NCBI RefSeq assembly: GCF_028640845.1
Contig: NC_080546.1
Span: 68,291,205-68,355,204 of the forward strand
Reading direction: 5' to 3'
DNA: 64,000 bases
Source of the DNA: Ahaetulla prasina
Taxonomy: Eukaryota; Chordata; Lepidosauria; Squamata; Colubridae
Below are positions 54,220 through 63,212 of this stretch, piece by piece (positions within the stretch are counted from its first letter, which is position 1; every line of letters starts with the position of its first letter). Made by a program: the position numbers and the translations under genes. The notes under the pieces were generated by a model. It worked only from the letters and a program-made list of their open reading frames with translations. It was not told the origin of the DNA and did no database searches.

Positions 54220-56539
54220 GTCGTGCGAAACTGCCGCCAAAGACGACCCCTAGTGGCAAAAAAGCAACGGCGCAGGCGAAACCAAAACCGCGAGAGGTCG
54301 CAAAGAGGGGAGTGGATGTCGCCAAGAACATTCCTCCCATTAAGGAGGAGCTTGGGACTCCTTCTGGGTCAGATGACAGTGAGCCATCATCAGAATCAGA
54401 CGAGGATCTCCTGGTGAGTTGGAAAGGGGCCCCCCTTACCATTCCAGTAAAACTGCGTGTCCCAACCTCGGGAATGCAAGGGGAAATTCTAGCCCTCTTA
54501 GACTCTGGGTGTACCCGATGTATCATCAGCCCCGAGGTGATGGAGAAAATGGAACTAAGACTAAAAATATTGAGCAGGCCCATAGCATTTTGCCAGCTAG
54601 ATGGGTCAGTGGCAGGTGGAGGCCCAGCCCACTTTGTGACAGAACCCTTAGAGATGACCATAGAAGACCACCGAGAAATCATAAACTTCATAGTGGCTCC
54701 AGAGATGGATCAGCCTCTCATACTGGGTCTTTCATGGCTCGAAAATGGAACCTGAAAATAAACTGGAGAACAGGGTATTGCGACTCCACGAGGGCACAAA
54801 GAAGGAGAAGATAATTTTAAAACCCTGACCCTGATCCCCTGAGATACTGGGGTCTATGTTTGAACGGCTGGAAGGGGAGGAAAAATTCCTAAAGAGTACT
54901 GGGACCTACGAGAGGTTTTAGTGAAAAGGCCTCTGACATGCTGCCTCCCATAGGCCCACAGACTGTGCAATAGACATTCTACCAGGGTGAAACTCCCAAA
55001 CCAAAATCTTACCCCATGACCCAGAAGGAACTGGGAATTATGGAACTTTATAGATAAAAATTTGGAGCGAGGATTCATTCAACCGGCTAGGCCTTGGGTT
55101 GCAGCCCCAGTCATGTTCCGGGAAAAGAAAGATGGCACCTTTCGATTGATAGTTGGCTATAGAAACCTGAATTGTGTATGCGTGGAAAATGTATACCCCA
55201 TGCCTCTTATGAAAGACATGCTCGCCCACTTGGCCAAAGGAAAGTTCTTTACCAAACTGGACTTACGGGAAGTGTATTATAGAGTGCGCATAAAAGAAGG
55301 GGATGAATGGAAAACGGCGTTCAATTGTCCCCTTGGTTGCTTTCAATTCAGAGTCCTACCATTTGGATTGCAAGGGGCGCCTGCAGTTTTCATGCAGGTA
55401 ATAAATGAGGTTCTCCATGAACATTTGTTTAAAGGAGTTCTTGTTTACTTATGACATACTTATCTACACAGAGACCATGGAGGAGCATATGAAGCTAGTA
55501 AGAGCAGTACTCAAAAAATTACTGGCTGCTGAACTGTATGCAAAATTGTCTAAATGTGAATTCCATCAAACGAAAATTGATTATCTGGGATACCGTATTT
55601 CCTCGGACAGATTGGAGATGGACCCTGCCAAAGTCTAAGCAGTACTGGAGTGGGCACATCCTCGCACCCGCGAACAGTTACAAAGCTTTCTGGGTTTTGC
55701 TAACTTTTATCACCAGTTCATTCCCTCGTTTGCTGACATTGCCCTGCCAATCACCAATCTCATCAAAACAAAAGGAACTATTAAACCCAAACCATCCTTA
55801 CCACTGGAGTGGTCGATGGACTGTCAGGCCGTTTTTGAAAAGTTGAAGCGATTGTTTGCCGCTGAGCCGATCCTCAAGCATCCTGACATGGAATCCTCAT
55901 TCGTAGTTCAAGCAGATGCTAGCGATGTAGCAGTCGGAGCGGTTTTACTCCAAAACAATGCTAAAGGTGAGCTACAACCATGCGCATACACATCGCATAA
56001 ACTCACTGAAACTGAGCAGAGATGGGCCATCTGGGAGAAAGAAGCTTTGCTGTGCACTGGGCTCTCCAAACATGGAGACAATTCTTGAGGGGCCAAACAC
56101 CCTTTTGAGGTATGGACTGTTCATAAAAATTTAGAAGCCCTAAAACTCCCAGAAACCTATCTCCAAACAAGCTCGATGGGCCCAATATTTTAACCATTTT
56201 AATTTTTCCTTGCAATACATTCCTGGGGGAAAGAACTTTCTGGCGGATGTCCTTTCCCATTTGCCTCAGTACAACAGTACTCGCAAAGAAGTAGCACGCC
56301 CTATACTCTCAGTGCAACAGTTAGCGGCCCTGGCAATTACTCGTAGCCAAGCACATACCGATCCAACGTTACCAGAAGATCTCACCATTTTCCTCAAGGA
56401 AGCCTTAAACAAGGACGACTGGTTCTTAGCCCATTCGCATGAGTGCACTCTTCGCGATGGACTAGCTTGGGTGGGGGCAAAGTTGTACGTCCCTGCATCT
56501 CTGAGGGAGATCACACTTCTACGTTGACATGATGCTAAA
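54220..56539 (+). pseudogene. pol: Gypsy protease, reverse transcriptase and RNase H, body 2
   Basis: Protease at 54312-54755 (ALLDSGCTRCIIS). Between about 54738 and 54995 a dozen homopolymers are one base shorter than in body 1, destroying the frame. Reverse transcriptase 55062-55454, the broken YLDD site near 55449 and RNase H 55816-56088 have the same lesions as body 1. A second cluster of shortened runs lies at 56046-56170. Confidence 0.9.
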
Positions 56540-57781
56540 ATGGCTGGACATTTTGGGTTTGTGAAAACTTTACACCTCTTTAAAAGACAATTTTGGTGGC
56601 CAGGACTTAAAAAGGACATTGAATCTTATATAGCGAGTTGCCCTGTTTGTGCATCAGTTAAAAGACCACCAGGGAAGCCTCCCGGTTTGCTGCAAACAGT
56701 AGCCCAGCCAGAAGCCCCATGGAGAGAAATATCCATGGATTTCATAGTGGAGTTACCCAAAAGTGGAGGCAATACAGTGATCTGGGTGGTTACGGACCTG
56801 TTCTCCAAACAAGTGCACTTCATCCCATGTTCCAAAATTCCTTCTTCAAAAACTTTGGCAAAGCTGTTTGTGCAACATATCTACAGACTCCATGGAGTTC
56901 GCAAATGGATAATCTCAGACCGAGAGGTGCAATTCCCTTCTCAATTTTGGAAAGAGTTTTTGCGGCTGATAGGCTCCACCCAAGGATTGAGCTCCTCACA
57001 TCATCCTCAAACTAATGGGGGTTGTGAACGCTCAAACTCGGTACTAGAACAATATCTACGATGTTACATTAATTATCAACAAGATAATTGGGCTGACCTA
57101 CTATCTTTTGCAGAAGTAGCTTACAATAATTCTGTTCATAGCAGCACTGGTTTCACCCAATTCAAAGTGGCTTCAGGTCAAGAATTTATCCCCATACCTG
57201 AACTCCCTGAACTAAAACCATTGATTCCATCATTGGCTGAATGGATAGAGCAATTGCAAAGTACATGGAAAATTACACGCAAAGCAATTGATGATGCTCA
57301 TCACACACACACAAAACAAGCAGATAAAAAGAGAGCTCCTCAGAAAAAATTCCAAGTAGGAGATAAAGTTTTCTTGTCCACTAAATATTTGCAAACTACC
57401 CAGAAATCGAAAAAACTTGGACTCAAATATGTGGGACCATTCCCCATTGTTAAAATCATTAATCCAGTGACTGTCCAACTAGAATTACCGAAATCTCTCA
57501 GAAGAATTCACCCAGTTTTCCATGTTAGCTTAATCAAACCTGAACACACATCCCCCCTTAGGGCTAATCCTACTAAAGCCCCTGTACCAATCCTCATAAA
57601 TGGAGAAGAACATTTTGAAATTAAGGAAATCATAGACTCTAGAAAATATAGAAATAAAATCCAATATTTAGTAGCTTGGAAACACTTTCCTCTATCACAA
57701 GCTGAATGGGTTAACAAGGAAGATATTTGTGCCCCCAAAAAGCTAGCACAGTTTTATGACAAATATCCTGATAAACCCTAA
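56540..57781 (+). CDS. Gypsy integrase with chromodomain, body 2 (open frame)
   Basis: 413 codons without a stop. Residues ~1-40 end the zinc region (ASCPVCASVKRPPGK). The core has MDFIVELP, IISDREVQF and CERSNSVLEQYLRCY. A C-terminal barrel-like region follows (KFQVGDKVFLSTKYL, LGLKYVGPFPIVKI, HPVFHVSLIKPEH). Then a chromodomain is seen at ~350-413 (FEIKEIIDSRKYRNKIQYLV, WVNKEDICAP, FYDKYPDKP). Chromodomains steer integration to marked chromatin. The frame is only the end of pol; the upstream parts are dead, so it is unlikely to work alone. Confidence 0.9.
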   Translation: MAGHFGFVKTLHLFKRQFWWPGLKKDIESYIASCPVCASVKRPPGKPPGLLQTVAQPEAPWREISMDFIVELPKSGGNTVIWVVTDLFSKQVHFIPCSKIPSSKTLAKLFVQHIYRLHGVRKWIISDREVQFPSQFWKEFLRLIGSTQGLSSSHHPQTNGGCERSNSVLEQYLRCYINYQQDNWADLLSFAEVAYNNSVHSSTGFTQFKVASGQEFIPIPELPELKPLIPSLAEWIEQLQSTWKITRKAIDDAHHTHTKQADKKRAPQKKFQVGDKVFLSTKYLQTTQKSKKLGLKYVGPFPIVKIINPVTVQLELPKSLRRIHPVFHVSLIKPEHTSPLRANPTKAPVPILINGEEHFEIKEIIDSRKYRNKIQYLVAWKHFPLSQAEWVNKEDICAPKKLAQFYDKYPDKP

Positions 57782-57834
57782 CATTTCTTTTTTCTTTTCC
57801 AGGACTAACGTCATTTTTTCAAAGGGGGACCAAA

Positions 57835-58320
57835 TGTCAGCCTCCGATTTAATTAAGTGTATTTCTCCTACTAGACTGTTTTCTTGTTAAAAGTTTCCTC
57901 TACTGACTGTCTTACATGATTTATGGAGGAGGGGGGAAGTTTTTACTGTTCCCAGCATTTGGCTGACATTGCATGTGTGGGGGAGGGAGTTAGCCTTTTG
58001 AACAGACGTTTGAACTGTTTTGGCGTGTGAATGTAACGGCAGCTGCTGGCTTCACATTCCATCCTGAAGATTGATAGAGGGAGAATTTCGGAAGTGAAAC
58101 TACACGTGGCCAAGGAGGAAGACGGCATTGGATAATTACTATATGATCTCTAGTAGGGGGAGGGTTCAGGAGAGGATATTACTCTGTGCTTTTGATTTAC
58201 TTCCAGTTCTGGCTTTGCCTGTCCTGCATTTCAGACTTGCTTAGTAAAAATTACCAATTTCTTCAAAATGATGGAGTTGGGTCTTTATTTTCTTAAGTAC
58301 TGATCTGAGGCTAGTTGACA
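57835..58320 (+). repeat. Gypsy LTR 3
   Basis: 486 bp, TGTCAGCC to GTTGACA, preceded by the polypurine-like tract aaagggggacca. Followed by atttg, the right target duplication. Confidence 0.92.
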
Positions 58321-58540
58321 ATTTGGATGTGATGCGACACTCAGAAAAATATGGCATCTGTCACTTAATCCTCCAGGGAAAGATTGAAGGCAAACGAAGT
58401 CCAAGCAGAGGAAGAACATCATGGCTTCAAAACCTAAGGGACTGGTTTGGACAAAACTCAGCAGCACTTTTTCATGTGGCTGTTGACAAAAAATAGGATA
58501 GCCAACATGATTACCAAAGTCTTATGATGGATATGGCACT
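58321..58540 (+). mobile_element. RTE-like LINE, C-terminal fragment, right part
   Basis: Encodes VMRHSEKYGICHLI, LQGKIEGKRSPSRGRTSWLQ and LRDWFGQNSAALF, the continuation of the LINE tail at 43120-43253. It ends at a TAG (58494-58496). The right boundary with the next LINE is approximate. Confidence 0.75.
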
Positions 58541-58548
58541 AGAATAAA

Positions 58549-58911
58549 ATGGATGAAATACTCCTCTTAAACAGATACAATTCTGATTTTTACAATTCAG
58601 CAGTCCTATGCTTCTCTGAAACCTGGTTAAATGACTCAATTGAAGATAGCAGCCTGCATATTCCACGGTTTCAGATTCAACGATCAGACAGAATTACAGA
58701 AACATCTGGTAAAAAGAAGGGAGGAGGCTTATGCTTATATATCAACAATAGCTGGTCTCAGGATATAACTGTAATATACAAATTCTGTGATGAAAACTTA
58801 GAGACATTAATTAGCAGCTGCAAACCATACTATTCGCCTCGTGAATTCTCCTCATTTCTTCTAATTGCTGTCTATGTCCCACCACAAGCCTGTGTAAACA
58901 AGGCATTATGA
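58549..58911 (+). pseudogene. CR1/L3 endonuclease N-terminal part
   Basis: Reads SAVLCFSETWLNDSIEDS (metal-binding ET motif), KKGGGLCLYINNSW, REFSSFLLIAVYVPPQACV, typical of an APE-like LINE endonuclease. It ends at TGA 58909-58911 by a frameshift. The rest of the endonuclease is in the next frame, starting near 58962. Confidence 0.88.
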
Positions 58912-58961
58912 ACTCTAGCTTACCAAATTATGGAGCCTGAAGCCAAATACCCCGATTCACA

Positions 58962-61151
58962 ATGGCCATTATTTTGGGAGAGCTAAACAAGGGAAACCTA
59001 AGGAAAGAGCTACCAAAATACTTTCAGCATGTCAATTGTCCCACTAGAGGCAAGAATACTTTAGACCATTGCTACACAACACTAAAATATGCTTATCGGT
59101 CTTTACCACGAGCAGCTGTAGGACACTCTGATCATTGCATGATTCACCTTGTACCTGCTTACAGGCAAAGACTTAAAACCACAAAACCAACAATTAAATC
59201 AATGAAGACCTGGACTGAGGAGGCAAAATTAAAGCTACAGGATTGCTTTGACTGCACTGATTGGAATATTTTTGAAGATACTTCTGCAGATCTGGATGAA
59301 CTCACAAATACTGTAACATCGTATGTCAGCTTCTGTGAAGACCTATGTGTACCGACAAGGAACTTGCGAATATACAGTAACAGCAAACCTTGGTTCACAC
59401 CTAAACTTAAGCAGCTACGACATTCCAAAGAGGAAGCCTACAGAAAAGGTGATAAAATGCTGTACAATCAGGCCAGAAATGCACTAACAAGGGAGATCAG
59501 AACAGCAAAAAGAAGCTACTCTGAAAAGCTAAAGAATCAGTTTTCAGCAAATGAACCAGCAAACATGTGGAAAACTCTTAAAAATATCACCGGCTATGGC
59601 AAACCTCCTTCCCAGGCTGAAGGTAATCAACAACTGGCAGATGACCTGAATGAGTTTTACTGCAGGTTTGAAAGGAAACTACAGCCACCTATCTCCACAA
59701 CTCCCATCTCAGACACACCAACAACAGCCAAGCCTCCTACAACTGACCCCATTTCATTGGGTTCCCAACCCCTAGTGATCACAGAAAAGGAAGTGCAGGA
59801 CCTATTTCACAGACAAAAGCCAGGAAAAGCTCCAGGCCCAGACAAGATAACTCCTTCTTGCTTAAAAGTCTGTGCTGACCAATTGGCCCCCATCTTCACC
59901 CATATTTTCAATAAATCACTAGAGATGTGCTATGTTCCTTCTTGCTTCAAACGCTCTACCATCATCCCAGTGCCGAAGAAGCCCACCATCAAGGAACTGA
60001 ATGACTACAGACCAGTTACTTTAACATCTGTAGTCATGAAAACCTTTGAAAGGCTAATGCTTTCCTACCTGAAAACCATCACGGATCCGCTGTTAGACCC
60101 CTTGCAATTTGCATACCGAGCAAATAGATCAACAGATGATGCTGTTAATACGGCTCTGCACTACATCCTACAACATCTTGAGTCTCCAAAGACCTATGCA
60201 AGGGTCTTTTTTGTAGACTTTAGTTCAGCATTCAATACCATCATTCCAGACATTCTTCTAACTAAGCTAAACCAGCTACAGGTACCGGAGCAGACTTGTA
60301 AGTGGATCACAAGCTTCCTAACAAACAGGAAGCAGCAGGTGAAGCTAAGCAAGATCACATCAAATACCTGTACAATTAGCATAGGGGCCCCCCAAGGCTG
60401 TGTGCTCTCCCCACTTCTCCTCTCTCTGTATACCAATAACTGCATCTCCAATGATCCATCTGTTAAGCTACTGAAGTTCGCAGATGACACAACAGTGATT
60501 GGTCTCATTCAAGACAATGATGAATCCGCATATAGGCGAGAGGTCGAACAACTAGCCTTGTGGTGTAACCAAAACAATCTGGAACTGAACACACTCAAAA
60601 CCGTAGAAATGGTGGTAGACTTTAGGAGAAACCCTTCCGTACTTCCACCTCTCACAATACTTGACAACACAGTATCAACAGTAGAAACCTTCAAATTTCT
60701 AGGTTCTATCATATCGCAAGATCTCAAATGGATAGCTAACATCAAAAACATTAAAAAAGGACAACAAAGAATGTTCTTTCTGCGCCAACTCAGTAAGCTC
60801 AAACTGTCCAAGGAGCTGCTGATCCAATTCTACAGAGGAATTATTGAGTCTGTCATTTGCACCTCTATAACTGTCTGGTTCAGTTCTGCAACCCAACAAG
60901 AAAAAAACAGACTTCAGAGGATAATTAGAACTGCAGAAAAAATAATTGCTACCAACCTGCCTTCCATTGAGGACCTGTATACTGCACGAATCAAGAAGAG
61001 GGCCATGAAAATATTTGCAGATCACTCGCATCCTGGACATAAACTGTTTCAACTCCTACCCTCAAAACGACGCTATAGAGCACTGCACACCAGAACAACT
61101 AGACACAAGAACAGTTTTTTCCCGAAGGCCATCACTCTGCTAAACAAATAA
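58962..61151 (+). CDS. CR1/L3 endonuclease C-terminus and reverse transcriptase
   Basis: A 729-codon open frame. It begins in the endonuclease (IILGELNKGNLRKELPKY; the usual GDFN Asp is Glu here) and keeps the HSDHCMIHL motif. A linker with WFTPKLKQLRHSKEEAYR follows. The reverse transcriptase has PGKAPGPDKITPSCLK, NDYRPVTLTSVVMKTFERLM, FVDFSSAFNTIIP, IGAPQGCVLSPLLLSLYTN and LLKFADDTTVIG with catalytic FADD. The C-terminus ends RTTRHKNSFFPKAITLLNK, as in the family. It drives target-primed reverse transcription. The upstream frameshift and the altered GDFN motif suggest it is inactive, though the frame is otherwise clean. Confidence 0.93.
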   Translation: MAIILGELNKGNLRKELPKYFQHVNCPTRGKNTLDHCYTTLKYAYRSLPRAAVGHSDHCMIHLVPAYRQRLKTTKPTIKSMKTWTEEAKLKLQDCFDCTDWNIFEDTSADLDELTNTVTSYVSFCEDLCVPTRNLRIYSNSKPWFTPKLKQLRHSKEEAYRKGDKMLYNQARNALTREIRTAKRSYSEKLKNQFSANEPANMWKTLKNITGYGKPPSQAEGNQQLADDLNEFYCRFERKLQPPISTTPISDTPTTAKPPTTDPISLGSQPLVITEKEVQDLFHRQKPGKAPGPDKITPSCLKVCADQLAPIFTHIFNKSLEMCYVPSCFKRSTIIPVPKKPTIKELNDYRPVTLTSVVMKTFERLMLSYLKTITDPLLDPLQFAYRANRSTDDAVNTALHYILQHLESPKTYARVFFVDFSSAFNTIIPDILLTKLNQLQVPEQTCKWITSFLTNRKQQVKLSKITSNTCTISIGAPQGCVLSPLLLSLYTNNCISNDPSVKLLKFADDTTVIGLIQDNDESAYRREVEQLALWCNQNNLELNTLKTVEMVVDFRRNPSVLPPLTILDNTVSTVETFKFLGSIISQDLKWIANIKNIKKGQQRMFFLRQLSKLKLSKELLIQFYRGIIESVICTSITVWFSSATQQEKNRLQRIIRTAEKIIATNLPSIEDLYTARIKKRAMKIFADHSHPGHKLFQLLPSKRRYRALHTRTTRHKNSFFPKAITLLNK

Positions 61152-61423
61152 TTCCATCAACACTGTCAGACTATTTACTGAATCTGCACTACTATTAATC
61201 GTTTCATAGTTCACATCACCAATCTCTTTCCTTTTATGACTGTATGACTATAACTTGTTGCTGGCAATCCTTATGATTTATATTGATATATTGACCATCA
61301 TTTTTGTTGTAAATGTTGTACCTTGATGAACGTATCTTTTCTTTTATGTACACTGAGAGCATATGCACCAAGACAAATTCCTTGTGTGTCCAATCACACT
61401 TGGCCAATAAAATTCTATTCTAT
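61152..61423 (+). other. CR1/L3 3' UTR with (ATTCT)n tail
   Basis: AT-rich 3' UTR. The last ~60 bp (gacaaattccttgtgtgtcc, caatcacacttggccaataa) and attct repeats are the part I recognise as snake-typical. Confidence 0.85.
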
Positions 61424-61493
61424 ATCCAAAAGTATAGGCCAATCTCGCTGTTAAATGCTGATTATAAAATCTTAGTGACAATAGTGGCAGAAA
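61424..61493 (+). mobile_element. L1, second subfamily, piece 1
   Basis: Encodes KYRPISLLNADYKILVTIVAE from the reverse transcriptase; interrupted at 61494. Upstream L1 text is absent, so this L1 is truncated at or near this point. Confidence 0.82.
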
Positions 61494-61824
61494 TTTAGGG
61501 TTAATACATCTTGTATGTGTTGGAATGCGGACAGCATTCTTATCTTGGGTGGCAAACCTCAGTAAGCAATGTTCCCAGCATAAAACAAAGGTACAAGATG
61601 AAACAAAGTATAAGATGAAACATTTGTTGTCCTTGCATGCGTGCATATTTGCCTGAAAGCAGAAGTTGATAACTAATTAATTGTTGTGCCTTGGAGATAT
61701 TATTAACCAGTGATGAAGTAACAACATATGTTAGCTGAACTATGAAATGCTATATATACTCTGTGTAATGGTAAATAAAAAAGTCAATTAATTCATCATC
61801 ATCAGCCCTTGTATCATTTCTACA
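61494..61824 (+). mobile_element. LTR-like insertion in L1
   Basis: 331 bp between two copies of agaaa (61489-61493 and 61825-61829), consistent with a 5-bp target duplication. It includes tgtatgtg near its start, a tatatatactctg TATA-like site, gtaaataaaaaag and an end at tttctaca. Probably a solo LTR, but the exact left end does not start with TG. Confidence 0.6.
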
Positions 61825-62309
61825 AGAAAGACTTAAAATAATATTAAACAAAATTATTCATTCAGACCAAAATGGGTTTTTACCCAAACAACAAATAAAA
61901 TACAGTACAAGGATTATAATGAATATATTAGAGTATTATGAGACCCACCCTGAAAAACAACTAGCATTAATATTGGTGGATGCACAGAAGGCATTCGACA
62001 ATCTAAATTGGCAGTTCCTAATCACTCAATTGAATATGATGAAATTTGGCAAAAAATTTATAGAAATGATTAAGGCAATATACTTAAATCAAACAGCAAG
62101 AATTATGGTAAATGGAGACCTAACACAAAAAGTCAATATAAATAAAGGGGTCAGGCAAGGATGTCCACTATCTCCCCTCCTATTTATTTTTTCATTAGAA
62201 GACTTATTGATTCAGGTAAGGGAGAATAAGGAAATAAAAGGGTTAAAAATTAGAAAAGAGAAGTATAAAACACAGGCCTTCGTGGACAATATGGCTTTTA
62301 TAATATAGA
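61825..62309 (+). pseudogene. L1 ORF2 reverse transcriptase, piece 2
   Basis: Continues piece 1 (HSDQNGFLPKQQIKYSTR, LVDAQKAFDNLNWQFLI, GVRQGCPLSPLLFIFSLEDL). The catalytic site reads FVDN instead of FADD, so it would be inactive even without the insertions. It ends at MAFII, where the CR1/L3 copy starts. Confidence 0.88.
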
Positions 62310-63212
62310 CAAGAGGTCGAACGACTAGCCATGTGGTGCAACCAAAACAATCTGGAACTGAACACACTCAAAACCGTAGAAATGGTGGTAGACTTTAGGA
62401 GAAACCCTTCCATACTTCCACCTCTCACAATACTTGACAACACAGTATCAACAGTAGAAACTTTCAAATTTCTAGGTTCTATCATATCGCAAGATCTCAA
62501 ATGGACAGCTAACATTAAAAACATCATTAAAAAAGGACAACAAAGAATGTTCTTTCTGCGCCAACTCAGTAAGCTCAAACTGCCCAAGGAGCTGCTGATC
62601 CAATTCTACAGAGGAATTATTGAGTCTGTCATTTGCACCTCTATAACTGTCTGGTTCAGTTCTGCAACCCAACAAGAAAAAAACAGACTTCAGAGGATAA
62701 TTAGAACTGCAGAAAAAATAATTGCTACCAACCTGCCTTCCATTGAGGACCTGTATACTGCACGAATCAAGAAGAGGGCCGTGAAAATATTTGCAGATCA
62801 CTCGCATCCTGGACATAAACTGTTTCAACTCCTACCCTCAAAACGACGCTATAGAGCACTGCATACCAGAACAACTAGACACAAGAACAGTTTTTTCCCG
62901 AAGGCCATCACTCTGCTAAACAAATAATTCCAAATAATTCAACACTGTCAGACTATTTACTGAATCTGCACTACTATTAATCGTTTCATAGTTCCCATCA
63001 CCAATCTCTTTCCACTTATGACTGTATGACTATAACTTGTTGCTGGCAATCCTTATGATTTATATTGATATATTGACCATCAATTGTGTTGTAAAGGTTG
63101 TACCTTGATGAACGTATCTTTTCTTTTATGTACACTGAGAGCATATACACCAAGACAAATTCCTTGTGTGTCCAATCACACTTGGCCAATAAAATTCTAT
63201 TCTATTCTAATA
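62310..63212 (+). mobile_element. CR1/L3 LINE, 5'-truncated second copy
   Basis: About 900 bp, closely matching 60540-61423. The frame 62331-62927 encodes the reverse-transcriptase C-terminus (WCNQNNLELNTLKTVEMVVD to SFFPKAITLLNK) with an added codon (NIIKKG against NIKKG). It ends in an attct repeat and splits the L1. Confidence 0.92.

Larger units (their letters stand above)
46846..58320 (+). mobile_element. Chromodomain Ty3/Gypsy element as a tandem array
   Basis: Three LTRs (46846-47344, 52354-52837, 57835-58320) separate two near-identical bodies. Only one 5-bp target duplication (atttg) flanks the whole, so it is a single integration expanded later. Both bodies have the same stops in gag and pol. 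The middle LTR has the 5' end of the third LTR and lacks about 13 bp found only in the first, as unequal exchange between the two original LTRs predicts. Gag has one zinc knuckle and pol ends in a chromodomain, as in Sushi-type chromoviruses of vertebrates. Confidence 0.93.
58541..61423 (+). mobile_element. CR1/L3 LINE of snake type, nearly complete
   Basis: Contains endonuclease, reverse transcriptase and a 3' UTR ending ccaatcacacttggccaata then (attct)n at about 61408-61423. I recognise this 3' end from snake CR1/L3 elements. It lacks the 5' UTR and the first endonuclease residues, so it is slightly 5'-truncated. A second, shorter copy lies at 62310-63212. Confidence 0.9.
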
